This document shows, piece by piece, positions 9,862 through 21,884 of a stretch of 64,000 bases of DNA. The notes beneath the pieces were generated by a model, which saw nothing but the letters and a program-made list of their open reading frames with translations, was not told the origin of the DNA and ran no database searches. The stretch's first letter is position 1. Every line of letters starts with the position of its first letter. Source of the DNA: Diplonema japonicum (Eukaryota > Euglenozoa > Diplonemea > Diplonemida > Diplonemidae); the NCBI GenBank assembly GCA_964019335.1, contig OZ025683.1, forward strand, positions 434,001 through 498,000, written 5' to 3'. Made by a program: the position numbers and the translations under genes.

Positions 9862-10577
9862 CCAGCCAAACATTTTTTTCCTCTACCCATTCTTTCCCCC
9901 CAGCAAAAAAAATGAAAAGAGAAAAAGAAAGGGGGCTGCATTAGGTGAACTAATTCTGTCTACCTAGTCCATAAAACCCTTGTTTTTTTTCTAAACAACT
10001 AGTTTTGTGCAGGTCGGGGATAGTTCCTATGAAGAAGGTTGGAATTACCTCATTACTACATTTGCTCTACGACAATAATTGCTAAGTGCGAAAAAAGAGA
10101 AAGAAGAAAAAAAAAAAAAAAAAAAAAGAGGGGTGAACTAAAAGGTAACCGTATATGCAGCTAATGCAAAAAAAAGGGCTTCCTTGCTCTTTGTCCCCCC
10201 TCCCCCCACTGTACTCAAACGGAGGGGGGAACTTTTTTTTTGTCAAATGTTAAAAATCGCAAACACCAGAAAGTATTTTATTAGCTGCTTTATACCACCC
10301 CTTTCCCTGAAACAAGAGAAGAAGGCTTTCCCTCCCCCCCCATCCCTCTTCTACTTTTCTCTGTTTCTTCCCCCTTTTTTTCCCCACCCTTCTCCCTTCT
10401 CTCCTTCACACATCTTCTATTGCCTTAGACAAGAGTCTGCACGGGTTCCATATATCGCACCCCCAACAAAAAAAAAAAAAAAGAAAGAAAGCCGTCCGCA
10501 AGTGGACATGAGACTGTTCATCCACCCTTTTTTTTTTATGTCCTCAACACAAGAGCATGTACAGGGGTTGGTCTAAC
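9539..10577. other. Intergenic, homopolymer-rich
   Basis: Contains a T run of about 40 bases (9820-9859), C runs and A runs. A non-repetitive patch near 9995-10090 includes GTGCAG followed by an 18-codon ATG frame (10029-10085), too short to call. Pyrimidine-rich sequence at 10320-10430 and the acceptor at 10563-10564 lead into the kinesin gene. Confidence 0.5.
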
Positions 10578-13500
10578 ATGAAGGCAAGGCGTACCAAGAA
10601 CAGCCCGCGTCCCAGCTCGGAGTGCAATGTGACCGTTGCTGTGCGGGTGAGGCCGGTGGTGGTGGCGGGGAACCGTCGGGAGGAAGGAGAGCAGACGTCT
10701 GTCTCTGTTGAGGGGAACAGCGTGACGATCGTGGACCCCTCTGACCGCGCAAGGGGGAAGCGCACCTTTACTTACGACTACGCATTTGACTCCTTGTCAC
10801 CAAGCGACACCCCTTCCTTCGCCAGCCAGCTCTCGATCTTCAACACCATAGGGCAGACCACCCTCTCCCACGCCTTCCAAGGATACAACGCCTGCATTTT
10901 TGCATACGGCCAGACCTCCTCCGGCAAGACCTACACCATGTTCGGCCTTGACGGTGTGTCCCTGTACAGCAAGGGGTCCTCCCTCCACGAGGAGGTGGGC
11001 CTCATCCCCCGCATCTGCCTCGAGCTCTTTGAAAAAGCGCAACGCGAAGTCGACAGCAGCACCAAGCAAGGCTTCCCCACCTCATACAGAGTGGAGGTCA
11101 GCAACTACGAGGTTTACAATGAAAGGGTTTACGACCTACTTGGTGCGCAGGAGCACGCACTCAAAGTGAGGGAGCACCCCAGTAGAGGGCCTTACGTAGA
11201 GGGCCTTCAGAAGTATCCCGTGAAGTCCTACACAGAGATCGAGAGATACCTCAAAAAGGGTGCCAAAAGCCGACACACAGCCTCAACTCTGATGAACGAC
11301 CACAGCAGCAGGTCCCACGCTGTGTGCGAGGTGGTGCTGACGGCAAGCAAGTTCGACCCGCTGGACGGTGACATACAAGAGACAAGTTCGAAGCTGGAGC
11401 TGGTGGACCTTGCGGGGTCGGAGAGGTCTGCCGCTGCTGGGACGGAGGGCGAGCGGCTGAAGGAGGGAGCCAACATCAACAAGTCGCTGCTGACGTTGGG
11501 AAATGTGATCGAGACGCTTGCTTCGAAGAATGACAAGAGAAGCAAAGCTCGCTTCGTGCAGTACAGAGACAGCACCCTCACGTGGCTCCTCAGGGAGGCA
11601 CTGGGGGGGAACTCCAGGACAGTCATGATGGCGGCACTCTCTCCCAGCGCGCTGAACTATGAGGAGAGCCTCTCGACACTGAAGTACGCAGACAGGGCGA
11701 AGAAGATCAAGAACATGGCCACCATCAACCGTGACTCAAAGAAGGCTATCATCCTACACCTCAGAGAGGAGATCGCGATGCTGCGGGCGGAACTAGAGAA
11801 AGAGCAGCTCCACCCGCGCAGGAGGAGCATCACACACATGGAGGAGTCGCTGAACGCTCTTAGCATCTCACAAGCCACACCTTACCTCTTGCAAGTGCAG
11901 CCGCTGCCTGCATTGCACGACGCTGTGGTGTATTGGTTGGAAAAGGGTGCCACGTACATCTCATGCGCAGACCACACAGACCTCACGAACAGCACCGACA
12001 CACATCCCAATGCAACTCGCACCATACAGCTCCCCAACAGCAGGAGCGTCGACCCCCACCACGCGTTGCTTGTCAACAACGGTGACGAAGTTGTGCTGCA
12101 AGCCACCTACGGTGCGCCCTACACAGGGGACACAGAGACGGCCGTCAAAGAAGTCCAGAACAAGGTGATTGTCGACGACTGCTTCATCGAGCCACAGCAA
12201 CAGGCGCCCCTCTCGTGTGGGACACGCATCAGGATCGGCATGTACGAGTTCCTGTACTGCGACCCAGAGAACGTAGACGAGATCATCAGCATGAACCACG
12301 CTATCACCAAGATGGAGAGGAGGAACGAGGCACGAACCGCAGGCCGCCAGAAAATCTCGAAACGTGTACAGCGCATTCTCAGCGACGGCGGTGTCGTCAT
12401 GAGTGAGCTCGAACCGGATGAGCAGCTGGGCAGAGACGGCTCTTACGACGGGGAAATCGTGCTGGTTAGGACGCCACTGGTATGCACAATTATACCCACA
12501 CACTACATCTAGGGGCCTACTGCGTATGTGTGGAATCAAGGCGAGGGTGTGTGGGATGTAGGCGAGGACACTTTTCAAGCGGAGATCGCAGCCATGCACA
12601 TTGTGGACCAAAGCAGGAGGAAAACAGCGGTGGCTCGTAGGTTCCAAGGCACCTTGGGGGACGAGCTACTTAATACACTTCCTTCAGAGAAAGACTTGGG
12701 CAAGCCCGGCAAGAAAGACCAGCAAACCCGCCTTGTGAAGTCACCGCGCACCGGTGTGAAGGTGGTACAGTGGGACAAAGCAAAAGAAAAATGGGTGCGG
12801 GCGCCAGATGCTGTCGCGGAGCAGTCTGTACAGGAGTACGTAGAACGCCACCGCAGCGCAAGCAACAGCAAAGCCACCGCAAGCAAAGTGGTATGCACGG
12901 CTCTCCTTTGAAAAAACACCTCCACAGGTAGAGCTGCAGGGCATGCTTGCAACATATGCCGAAGAGGCAGAGCAGAAAGACACGATGTTGGAGGACCACA
13001 AGAACATGGCGGCACAGGAACTCGCGAGGCTCCGGGTATGTAAAGGAGTACCTCGCACAGCACCTCACAGGACATGCACGAGCAGCAAGCTGAAGAGTGG
13101 GAGAGAAAGGAGCTGGAGTTCCAGAACATAAGAGAAGTGGTATGCAGCGATATCAAATCAACGCACACAGTTGGAGCGTAACATTCAAGAAGCTGAGTAC
13201 CAGCGAAGTGCGGCTGACAACATGCACGAGCTGTGCCTTGCTGCCAAGGACAAAGCCATCTCGAAGATGACAGCACTGCAGAGCGAGTACTCCACACTTG
13301 AGATCGAGTACAAGGGGTTGAAGGGGGTCCACACAGAGCTACAGGAAGAGCAAGCCACATGGATCTCTGAAAAGGCTTCGCTGGAAGAAAAGCTCCGACG
13401 TGCTGTGCAGCAGGAATCACCTGTGCCTTCCCCTAAGCCCACAACAGAGCAGCTGAGCACGCTGGAGTCTACAGTGAAGACCCTGAACGACTCCAAGACC

Positions 13501-14589
13501 CAGGCTGAGGATAACTTAAGAAGGCTCAGCCAACAGTACACACAACTGAAGCAACTACTCCTAGAACGGGAGAGCAGGCTCAGCAATTACAGAGAGCTCC
13601 TCGAGGAAAAGGAAGCAGCAGTAGCCAACCTGGAAGCGAAGAAGCAAGAACACCTGAGGAACGCAGAAGGGGCCGATACCAAGATCCAGAGCTTGAAGCA
13701 AGAGAACGCAAGCCTACAAAAGAAGGCGAAAGAGAGCTGCAATGCGGCTGCGATGCTGCAGCTGCAGAAACGGCTGGAGGTGCTGGAGGCGGATCTGGAG
13801 AAACAGAAGAGCAAAGGGCAGTTTGGGGACAAGAAGAACATTGAACTGAGTGGACAGAAGAGCCATCTTCAGAACCAGATTAAGATGACGCTGGAGCGGT
13901 GCAACACGCTGAAGAGGCAGCTGGAGGAAGGGGAAGCACAACTGGAGGCGAGCAGGAACAGCGAAAAGACTTTGAGGGAGGAGGTGGTCAAGCTGACAGA
14001 GCAGCTAAAGGTGTTCAAGCAAGGACGAACCGAGAAAGAGAACCACATGCAGCTCTCCATCAGGTTGGAGCTTGCGGAACGTGAGAATGTCAGGCTGCAG
14101 AACGACCTGTCGGCACATAGAAAGTTCACAAAGGAAATGATGGAAGGCGGACAACAAAAGTTGAAGGAAGAGCTGGCAGCAGCAAAAACAGCCCTATCTG
14201 ACGTGGAGGGCAAGGCGAAGACGCTGGACTCAAAGCTTCACGACGCCAAAAGCAGAGCAGAGAGGGAACGCACCGCAAGGGAGGCCAAAGACGACGAGAT
14301 CAACTACTTGAAGCAAGAGCTGCACGTGTTGAGGGTATACACCTTTTCTATTAAAAAAAACGATTTTTTTTTATTTTCTCACCAGTTGCAAGAGAAAGGC
14401 GACAAGATGGATATGAGCAGGCGGACGAACCCCTTCGGCACCCACGTCAATCCAACGGACAGCAAGAAAACCCCAAGAGAGGCTGCAAGGCGGATGGACA
14501 AGAAGACACCTAGTTATATGAAAAAAACCGCCAACTGGAGCAACAGGACCGACGAACCACGGGGCACGTCGCCCGTTCGTATGTGTTGA
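10578..14589 (+). CDS. Kinesin-3 family motor protein (motor, FHA, coiled coil)
   Basis: Six exons: 10578-12479, 12513-12890, 12928-13035, 13071-13139, 13171-14334, 14386-14589. All introns are phase 0, of 33, 37, 35, 31 and 51 nt. The product is about 1,274 aa. The N-terminal motor (first about 375 residues) has the P-loop GQTSSGKTYTM, switch I NDHSSRSHAV and switch II LVDLAGSE. It should be an ATP-driven, microtubule plus-end-directed motor. A neck coiled coil is followed by an FHA-like domain (translated from 11930-12290) with the THP..TRTIQLP..SVDPHHALL pattern. Motor plus FHA is the kinesin-3 (KIF1/13/14) arrangement. The rest is coiled coil ending in a basic tail. No PH domain is seen, so the cargo is unknown. 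ATG 10557 is an in-frame alternative but lies before the likely acceptor AG at 10563-10564. The fifth intron keeps frame, so it is easily missed. Confidence 0.88.
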
Positions 14590-15336
14590 AGAAAAGGGAG
14601 GGAGGGAGGGAGGGAGGGAGAGGGGAAACAAAAAAACAGGGACCTCCGACGTACCGAGCATGCAGCGCTCGAACAGCAAAGGAAAGCTGAAATAAACGGC
14701 AGTGTGCATGCGAATAGCAAACACACACACACACGCACGCGCACTTTTATATAAAAAGAAAACACACAAAAAGAAAAAGAAGAAACCAAATAAATAGTCT
14801 TCTTGACCGATGCCGCGATGGCTTGGATCTCTCGCGTGGTTCTCCCCCTCCTCCTCCCCTCCTCCTCCTCCCCTCCTCCCTTCTTTTGTTCTTGTTGGGC
14901 GTTTCCACACTCACCCCCCTCCCCCCACATGATGAATGCTCTTTTTTTACCCCCCCCAAGAAAAGGAATCGCAAAAGGAAGAGAGACGATGAATATGCAG
15001 CTCGTTCCTTCTCCTCCTTTTCTGCCTACAGGTGCGGTGATTTAAAAAAGGAAAAGAACGGATTTTTCTGTTTTTTTTTATGCCTTCGCCCCTTCGGCAA
15101 TGCCCCCCCCCCCCCCCCCCCCCCAAAGCCTGGCGGTTCCTCCCATCTCTCTCTTTTTTTAAATACTACTGTTATGAGAAGACAAACAAAAGAAATTGTA
15201 CATGATCCACCCCCCCCCCCCCCCCCCCAACATTTACACAAAATTCATTTTTCTTTTTTTTTTCTTTCCTTTCAAAAAAAAAAAGAAAACCAAAAAAAAA
15301 AAAAAAAAAAAAAAAAAACAACACACCCCCACAGAC
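14590..15336. other. Intergenic, repeat tracts
   Basis: Begins with a short GGGA tandem (about 14597-14620). It continues with CACACACA and C/T-rich tracts and two long C runs (15102-15124 and 15211-15228). An A-rich stretch ends at the acceptor CCCCCACAG (AG 15333-15334) just before the next ATG. No supported gene. Confidence 0.55.
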
Positions 15337-16627
15337 ATGAGAATAGTATGGTTATTATTAGCAACAGCTGCGCTGGCGGAGGGCGTTGAGCAAGGGACAG
15401 GGGTCGGGGTGTGCAAGTGCGTGGGGACAGCATGCACGGTGTATGTGAGGTGGGATTTCAGAAGTTACTCGGACTGCGTGGCGAATGTGCCCAATGAGAA
15501 TGCTACAGAGGCCGACGCGGCAGCATACATGGTTCGGATGACAAAGGGAAGCGGCGAGTGCAACCAAGTCCTCCGAGGCAACACCTCTGACGAGTGGCTC
15601 CTCTTCGACACTTCATCGTGCATGGCAAACCTGTCCAGCCCAAACCAACACCAGTGGGAAGAGGAAATATCCTTCGGCATCTACGCCTCGCAAAAATGCG
15701 AGAAGAACCAACTCAGAAGAACAGTGCGGATCCCCTCAGCAGACGGTCTGTGCCGCACAACGATCCTCGGCCCGGGGCACGAAGACGACTCTGAAGAAAA
15801 ATGGACGCTCCGGTTCATCCTCATCGTCTGCTTGACACCGTTCGTCACAGCGCTTGTTGGCTACGGTACCAATGTTATCGCTATTAAAATGATTTTCCAG
15901 CCGTACCACCCGAAGTGTGGGTTTTCCTGTTCCATCTGCGGGCCGTCGTCAAAGCACCCTGGGCAGCCCAAGTGCTACTGGCGTGGGATACAAGGCGTGT
16001 TTCCCAAACGGCAGTATTCGCTTGCAGTCCAGATAGGTGACATGGTCGACAAGAATTTAATCTCTGCCGACGAAATGGTTGCGAAGATGAAATCAGAAAT
16101 GGGGCTCGAGGAAGGCGCCGACAACACCAAGCCTTCGGGCATTGATGAGGAGCTTTCTACCGGCGTGAAACACGCTGTCGGCACCATGCTCGACAAACGC
16201 CAAGATACTCCGGGTTTTGGGATGTTCCTTATGGCGATGGGAGGCAAGGATGCCTTCAGGGACAACCTCGCCAGGGGAACCGTTTCCGCGTTCAAAAGCA
16301 ACCTTCCTTACTTGATGGAAACGTTTGGTATGGGGAAATTAAAAAAAAAAAAAAAAAATTGAAAACAGCTTCTTCGTTCACTTCATTCATCCCTTTTAAG
16401 GAAATCATCACTGACAGGATTAGGCACAAAATGACGCCTGCTGATGTATGTTTTTTTTTTTTCCTTTCAAAAAAAGAGAAAAAAAATTTTTTTTTATGAC
16501 ACAGCTTGAGGATATGTTCATGAGTTTCATGGCCGCCGAGTTGGGTTTTGTTGAGCAGTTGGGTGGGTACCTTGGTTTTATGGTTGGGGTGCTGCAAGGC
16601 TGTATTTTCATTGTTGCTGGAACGTAA
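15337..16627 (+). CDS. DUF445-family membrane protein with secreted-type N-terminal domain
   Basis: Three exons: 15337-16327, 16369-16445, 16505-16627. Introns are 41 and 59 nt. The product is 396 aa. The ATG lies 2 nt after the acceptor at 15333-15334 and opens a signal peptide (MRIVWLLLATAALAEGV). About 140 extracellular residues with paired cysteines follow. Then comes a membrane helix with ALVGYGTNVIAIKMIFQPYHP, and GVFPKRQYSLAVQIGDMV, which is the DUF445 (YheB-like) signature. Splicing joins EIITDRIRHKMTPAD to a C-terminal segment (GFVEQLGGYLGFMVGVLQG) that is also typical of the family's end, so the exon model is well supported. DUF445 proteins are membrane proteins of undefined role, known from bacteria and some eukaryotes. 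The ectodomain in front of the family core is unusual. Confidence 0.8.
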
Positions 16628-17064
16628 CACTTTTCTTTTCTCTTTTTTTTTTTTCTCCTATACGTTGACCCTCTCTTGGCCTAGACAGTGTTTGATACTC
16701 ATCTTTTTTGTTTGTTTGTCCCCCCCCTTTTTTTTCTGTCTTTCACTGTCAAAAAAATAAATTTTTACCCCCCTTCCCCTCTCCTGGAACTTTTCTTTTT
16801 CGCGCCAATGATGATGCGGTCCAGTGCTCCGAGACGCGATTAGGTGGTCACAGTAGACGGCCAATTAAATAAGTTGTACCGAAAAGTATAGACGATAAAA
16901 AAAATGCGAGGGGGAGAGAGAGAACAATAAAAGCGCAAAAAAAGAGCACGCTTAGAAAAAAAAAAAGAAGAAGAAGAAAGGGAGACACCCCAGTCCTTTC
17001 TTCCGTCTTCCTGCCCCACCTCCCCCGTAATTCTTCAACACCCACACCCCTCCTGTCAGGTTAA
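16628..17064. other. Intergenic
   Basis: T-, C- and A-rich tracts with one mixed patch near 16800-16880. The next gene's acceptor CCTGTCAG (AG 17058-17059) closes it. No gene seen. Confidence 0.55.
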
Positions 17065-18294
17065 ATGAAGGCACGGGGGAGTGCCCCACGTAGCCCCAGA
17101 AGCCCACACAGCATGTCGATGAGTGGGGATAGGTTGAAAGAGAGCGAAGCACTCTTGACAAAGTGGGAGCACCACGAAGGAGATATGCTGTCCAAGGTGT
17201 GCGAGTTGCAAGCGGAAAACGAGAAGTTGAGAGTTCTGTTGAAGAAGATGTTCATGAAGGTGGGCGGGGGGATATCACTGGAGAAATACTTAGCGAGCGA
17301 ACCGCAGCTGTCAGACCCTTGCCCGGAGGTGCCGTTTGACCATGTGTTTGGAACGGTGGAACAGATGGCGCAGCCAAGAGCAGGCGATGGGAAATGGTTT
17401 GAAGCACAGCTCCGCATGCGAAAGACAGAGACACGTACCTTCGAACTCGAGAAAGAACTCGCATCGTGCTCCGCAAGGGAACAACACCTCCACCGCTCTG
17501 CGGCGGCTGCCGAATCAAAAGTCGAAGCAACAATTGAACAGCTCAACGATCTGCAGCACCAGGTCAAATGCCAGTCCGAAGAACTCAACCGCCGTGCAGC
17601 CAAACAACTCGACTTAGAAGACATGCTCATCCGGCAGCGTGAGGCACTCTACGCCAACGAGACCTCCGAAGCAGATAACGTTCTCGTCATCGAGCGGCTC
17701 ACCACAAAGGTCGCCTCCTACGAGGAGACCATCAAGCAGCTCACAGCGGAGACCACATCGCAGCTTGCCTCTGTGGCACGCCTGAAGGTGGCCAAAGACA
17801 TCTCTGCGGTGTTCCTTGCGCCCTTGATCAGCGAGAACCCTTCCCTGTTCAAGAGGCTTGCCATACTGTGCGAGGAGGGCAGCGAAGGAGGACGGGACCT
17901 TCTCAACACGGTGACGGCGGTCCTCCCGACGGTTCCACCCGCTCCGGTAACTCCGCTGCCAGCATCACCGCCACCGGTGATACCGCCGACTCCTCCACGC
18001 GCATTGTCATCTAGCATCATGTTGAAGAAAGCGCCAAATGAAAGGCTTGGCATGCTGTGGAGCAGCACACGCCAAGGGCTCATCCTTAGGGCCGTCGATG
18101 CCATCTCCCCTGCCTCGTCAGCAGGCGCCGTTGCTTTCATCGGCAGACGTCTCATTTCCACATGCGGCATCCCCATCTTCACCACCGACTCGCTTGCCAC
18201 AGTCACGTCCCCCATGACAGCACTCGACCTCGTCTTCGAGGGCCCCACAGAGCTTACATGGCAAGCGTGGAACGCAACGACCGAAGAGTTCTAA
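17065..18294 (+). CDS. Coiled-coil protein with C-terminal PDZ-like domain
   Basis: Single exon, 409 aa. ATG 17065 is 6 nt after the acceptor AG at 17058-17059. Residues about 20-70 and 110-260 are heptad-like coiled coil rich in Glu, Gln, Leu and Arg. A Pro-rich linker (about 285-310) follows. Residues about 316-393 resemble a PDZ-like fold: a KAPNERLGMLW carboxylate-loop-like start, then GLILRAVDAISPASSAGAV and a final strand LDLVFEG. Such domains bind short C-terminal peptides, so a scaffold role at the cytoskeleton is plausible (inference). It sits between the DUF445 gene and another coiled-coil gene. The PDZ assignment is by pattern only. Confidence 0.68.
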   Translation: MKARGSAPRSPRSPHSMSMSGDRLKESEALLTKWEHHEGDMLSKVCELQAENEKLRVLLKKMFMKVGGGISLEKYLASEPQLSDPCPEVPFDHVFGTVEQMAQPRAGDGKWFEAQLRMRKTETRTFELEKELASCSAREQHLHRSAAAAESKVEATIEQLNDLQHQVKCQSEELNRRAAKQLDLEDMLIRQREALYANETSEADNVLVIERLTTKVASYEETIKQLTAETTSQLASVARLKVAKDISAVFLAPLISENPSLFKRLAILCEEGSEGGRDLLNTVTAVLPTVPPAPVTPLPASPPPVIPPTPPRALSSSIMLKKAPNERLGMLWSSTRQGLILRAVDAISPASSAGAVAFIGRRLISTCGIPIFTTDSLATVTSPMTALDLVFEGPTELTWQAWNATTEEF

Positions 18295-18396
18295 GAAACT
18301 TGGAAGGAGCGGGGTAGATGTACATTGTATTTATGTAATTATTTTCGTACTTTATGACATTTACTATGCTCGTATTGCAACCACATACACAGAGGA

Positions 18397-20906
18397 ATGG
18401 TCCACACACAGGAGGTCTCTGCCTTGAAGAAGGAGCTCGCGAAGCTCGGGAGGCTCAACCAGCAGCTGCACAACGATGCGCTGCGCGATGCCGAGGCGTA
18501 CGATGAGAGCGGCAGGAAGCAGACGAGCACCGTCAAAGCTTTGGAAAGGAAGCTGAGCGAGGCAAAAAGCGAGACGGCACAGCTACACGCAAAGACGAAG
18601 AGGATGGAACACGAGAACGACGAGATGCGGCAGCAGCTGAACCAGGCGCTCGTGAAGCAGAAGCTGTACGACGTGCCTGTGGGGCAGCAGGGGGTTACTG
18701 TGAAGCAGGCAAACAAGATCAACTCGCTCGACAGGCCACCCATAAAGCCTGTTGTGCTCACCCCAAGCGACGACGAGGCCCGCCAGACGACCATCATAGC
18801 TATGCTGCACAGGAAGCTCGACGCATCTCAGAAAATACAAGACGAGCAGGTGCAGCAAATACAGAACCTCACCGCTCTGCTGGACAAAGCAACTGTCCAC
18901 TTGGCAGCGCATGAAGGCGACGCTGAAAGGTTGTGCGGCTTGATTGACACACCAGGGAACACCCCAGCACTGCAGCACCTCAACCTTCAAGTCTCAGACC
19001 TGCACCACGAGCTGTCATGCACGCAAGAGGAGCTCAGCGAAGAGAGGGACAAGGTCTCACGGTACGCGAAGCAGAGTACAGACTTCAAGATCGAAGCTGA
19101 GATGCTCAGAGCGTCCCTCGAGGCGAAGAACGAAGAAGCGGCACTGCTCACAGCAGGTCTGGAAGAGCAGCTGCAGTTGCAAGAAGCGATGGAGCACCAC
19201 CGCCAAGCCGAAGTGCACACAGTTGACCAGAAGCAGCAGACCGAAGAAGTCAAGGGGCCCGTGCAGGAGGAGTTCGCAATCAGCGTTTCGCAGTTGGTTA
19301 CCGACAAGGCTGTCCTCCAGAGGCAGCTCGAGATCCTCGGGAACGAGCTCCTTGATGCAAGGGCAGAGTCAGGAAGCTTCTTGAAGCAGCTGGTTTCCCT
19401 GCAGGCGAAAACCAACAGCTTGCTCAAAGAACAGACCGCAACAAAGGACTTGATCCCTACGTCGCCACCGCCACAGAAAGCATCGTGCAGCGTCCAGACA
19501 CTTGAGACGACCTCCCATGACACCAGCACAATGACCTGGCCCACCGTCGAGGCTCGTGATAGCACGGGAGATGAAAACCTGAAGCTTGAGGTAGCACTGC
19601 AAGAGGTGAGTGGCGACAGGGATGAGTTGCAGGTGAAGCTAGATGCGGTAACTATGGAACTCATTGCTCTGCAGGAGACACACACAGAAGCGGTTGCTGA
19701 TAAGGACAGGCTGGTGGTCACTGTGAAGGATCTTCAGCAGCAGGCGTCCGACCAGGTGATGCGGCTGCGTGAGGAGGGCGACTACGTGCAGAAAGAACAG
19801 CAGCGTGTGGATGAGCTTAGCACCAAACTGCGTTGCACTGAAGACGAGAAGGAGCACCTGTCGCGGGAGATACTACAGGCGTCTGACGACTTCAGGCAAA
19901 TGTTGAGAGAAAACAGCTTTGTGAGCCAGCAGCTACAGGAAGCCGTTGCTCAACGTGACAAGCTGCAGCAGGACATGGACTCGATCTACGGTCAGGCTGC
20001 GGAGGTTGAGTACGCTCTGAAGGCAAAGGAAGAGGAGTATGGCGAGGTGCTGGCTGTTTACAGACAGCTGTGCGACGAGCACGATGCGCTGAAGCGTAAG
20101 TACGCCAACCTGGAGATTGAAGTGCAACGTGTGCGCGACGACATCACCCTTGAGAAGAGGAGGACGCAGGACCAGCTCCACGAGACATGCGCTGTTCAGC
20201 AGCGGGAACAACAAACAGCTGTGGATTTGCAGAGCGCAAACTTCGAGATCGACAGTCTGAACAAAAAGCTGCTGGGCTACTTCAACGAGAAGAACAGCAT
20301 GCAGCGGGATCTAGAGGACACACAACGCAGGACACAAGGGCATCAGAGCTACGTGGAGTCTGTGGAGCGGAAATATCAGGAGTGCGAACGGGAGTTGATC
20401 CTGAAGAGTAACGAGCTGGACCACGTGAGGGAGCAGCTGAACCAGAGCCACGCAGAACTGCAAATGACGGCTCATGCTCTAGGCGAGGAGCAGCGTGAAA
20501 GCAGGCGGCTGTGTGACATGACAGCAGAGCTGAAGAAGAAGGAAGCATCTCTTTACAACAGATCAGAAGGCATGCGGAGCGAGATGGGTGAGTGGCGGCA
20601 GTCTGCTCAGGAAAAAGAGTCCAAGCTGCAGAGCGCTAAACACCAACAACAGTACAACGAAGACGCCATTAGACACCTCACAGAGAAGACAGCGCAGATG
20701 GAGATGCAGCTTGGCAACGAGAGGGCCGCAAGGCTGAAGGCAGAAGACGCTGAACGCGTTCTGAAGGAGACAAACATGTCGCTGGTATGACCACACAACG
20801 TGCTTACCCTACACAGATAAGGCAATACGAGGCAGCGCAGCTGCTGGTCGAGACGCAGGACGAAGAGCTTAGATCGAAGAAAAAGCCTGAACAGGCTCTT
20901 TTTTAA
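18397..20906 (+). CDS. Long coiled-coil protein, unknown function
   Basis: Two exons, 18397-20784 and 20817-20906, with a 32-nt phase-0 intron (GTATGA...ACACAG). The product is 825 aa. ATG 18397 is 4 nt after the acceptor at 18391-18392. Nearly the whole protein is heptad-repeat coiled coil (Leu spaced with Glu, Gln, Lys and Arg) with short breaks near residues 100-120 and 345-390. No motor, ATPase or targeting motif is visible. It is of the kind found in flagellar, basal-body or centrosomal structures, but that is inference from composition. The end of the reading frame overlaps the first of two hairpin/T-tract structures. If transcripts ended or were processed earlier, the 29-residue second exon would be lost. 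Confidence 0.75.
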
Positions 20907-20949
20907 TTCTTCAATTCAATACCAAAACAGCCTTTCTCGAGGCTTTTTT
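20884..20949 (+). terminator. Two tandem hairpins each followed by a T run
   Basis: AGCCTG-AA-CAGGCT then CTTTTTT (20884-20904), and AGCCT-TTCTCG-AGGCT with a T6 run (20929-20949). Both share the AGCCT...AGGCT stem, and they straddle the stop codon of the upstream gene. They look like intrinsic-terminator or RNA-processing hairpins. A role in a eukaryotic transcript is unproven. Confidence 0.4.
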
Positions 20950-21093
20950 CTTTTTCCTCCTCTTCTTTCTTTTTAGATCAGGGATCTGCAGTCTTTCTCA
21001 GGACTATCCCTTCAGTAGTGTTTTTTTTCTTCTTTTTTTTCTTCCTTTTTCTGTCTTCAGCTTTCCCATGCCTTACAGGCCCTTCAAGGGACG

Positions 21094-21851
21094 ATGCCTA
21101 CTATGGAAGAACAGATCGCGGCCCTAAAGGCCAAAAAGGCAGGTATGTGTTGTGGGGGGACGTCATGTTAAGCTTCACACAGCGGCAGGGTCCGGTGGTT
21201 CAAAGAAGCTGTCGAAGAAAGAACAGGAAAAGATGGAGGCGGAGAAGAGAAAGAAGAAGAAGGAGGCCGAAGCGAAGAAATCAGAGGAGGCAAAGAAGGC
21301 GGAAGAGGAGGCGATAAAAAAGCTGGCGGAAGAGAAGGAGGAGAAGAGGAAAGCAGAGGAGGAAGAAAAGCTGAGACAGGAAAAAGAAGCCGCAGAGGCT
21401 AAGGAGAGAGTACTTGAAGAGAAGAAAAAGGCGATGAAAGCGGCTGCCGAGGCAAAACAGAAGAAAAAAGAGGAGGAGCTTGAGAAGTTCAGGAAGCAGT
21501 TCGAAGGCCTCTCAGTAGAGGAGCAGGAGGCTTTGAAGACACAGGCCGAGGCAGAAGTAAAGAGGCAGGAGCAAGAGGCACTTGAAGAACTCAACCGGAA
21601 GAAGATGGAAGAAAAGCAAGCAAAAGACAGGGAAGAGGAAGAGGCAAGGAAGAAAGGTAATTAATCCACTTCCCCACACACGCACACATACACCCACAGA
21701 AATCTATAGCAATGCTAGGAAGAGGGCCAAGGCCAATGCCCAGTTTTACGAAGAATTCATGACCGAGGACGGCCCCAGCGAGACCGCAGTCGCCTCTGCA
21801 CTCGACAAGAAGATTGATACTTTCACGGTGTGGCTTAACAATTCAAGTGAG

Positions 21852-21884
<33 letters not shown>

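Noticed and set aside
9770-9967. Small plus-strand frame with a Phe run (also at 579-779, 4268-4507 and 4693-4938)
   Set aside because: Made of poly-T or poly-A tracts; amino-acid composition is only Phe/Leu or Lys runs.
11961-13420. Long minus-strand open frames opposite the kinesin gene (228 and 281 codons), and similar ones at 18987-19721, 42921-43619, 47364-48020 and 50805-51503
   Set aside because: They mirror GC-rich plus-strand exons, have no family motifs and cross proven introns. They follow from codon bias on the other strand.
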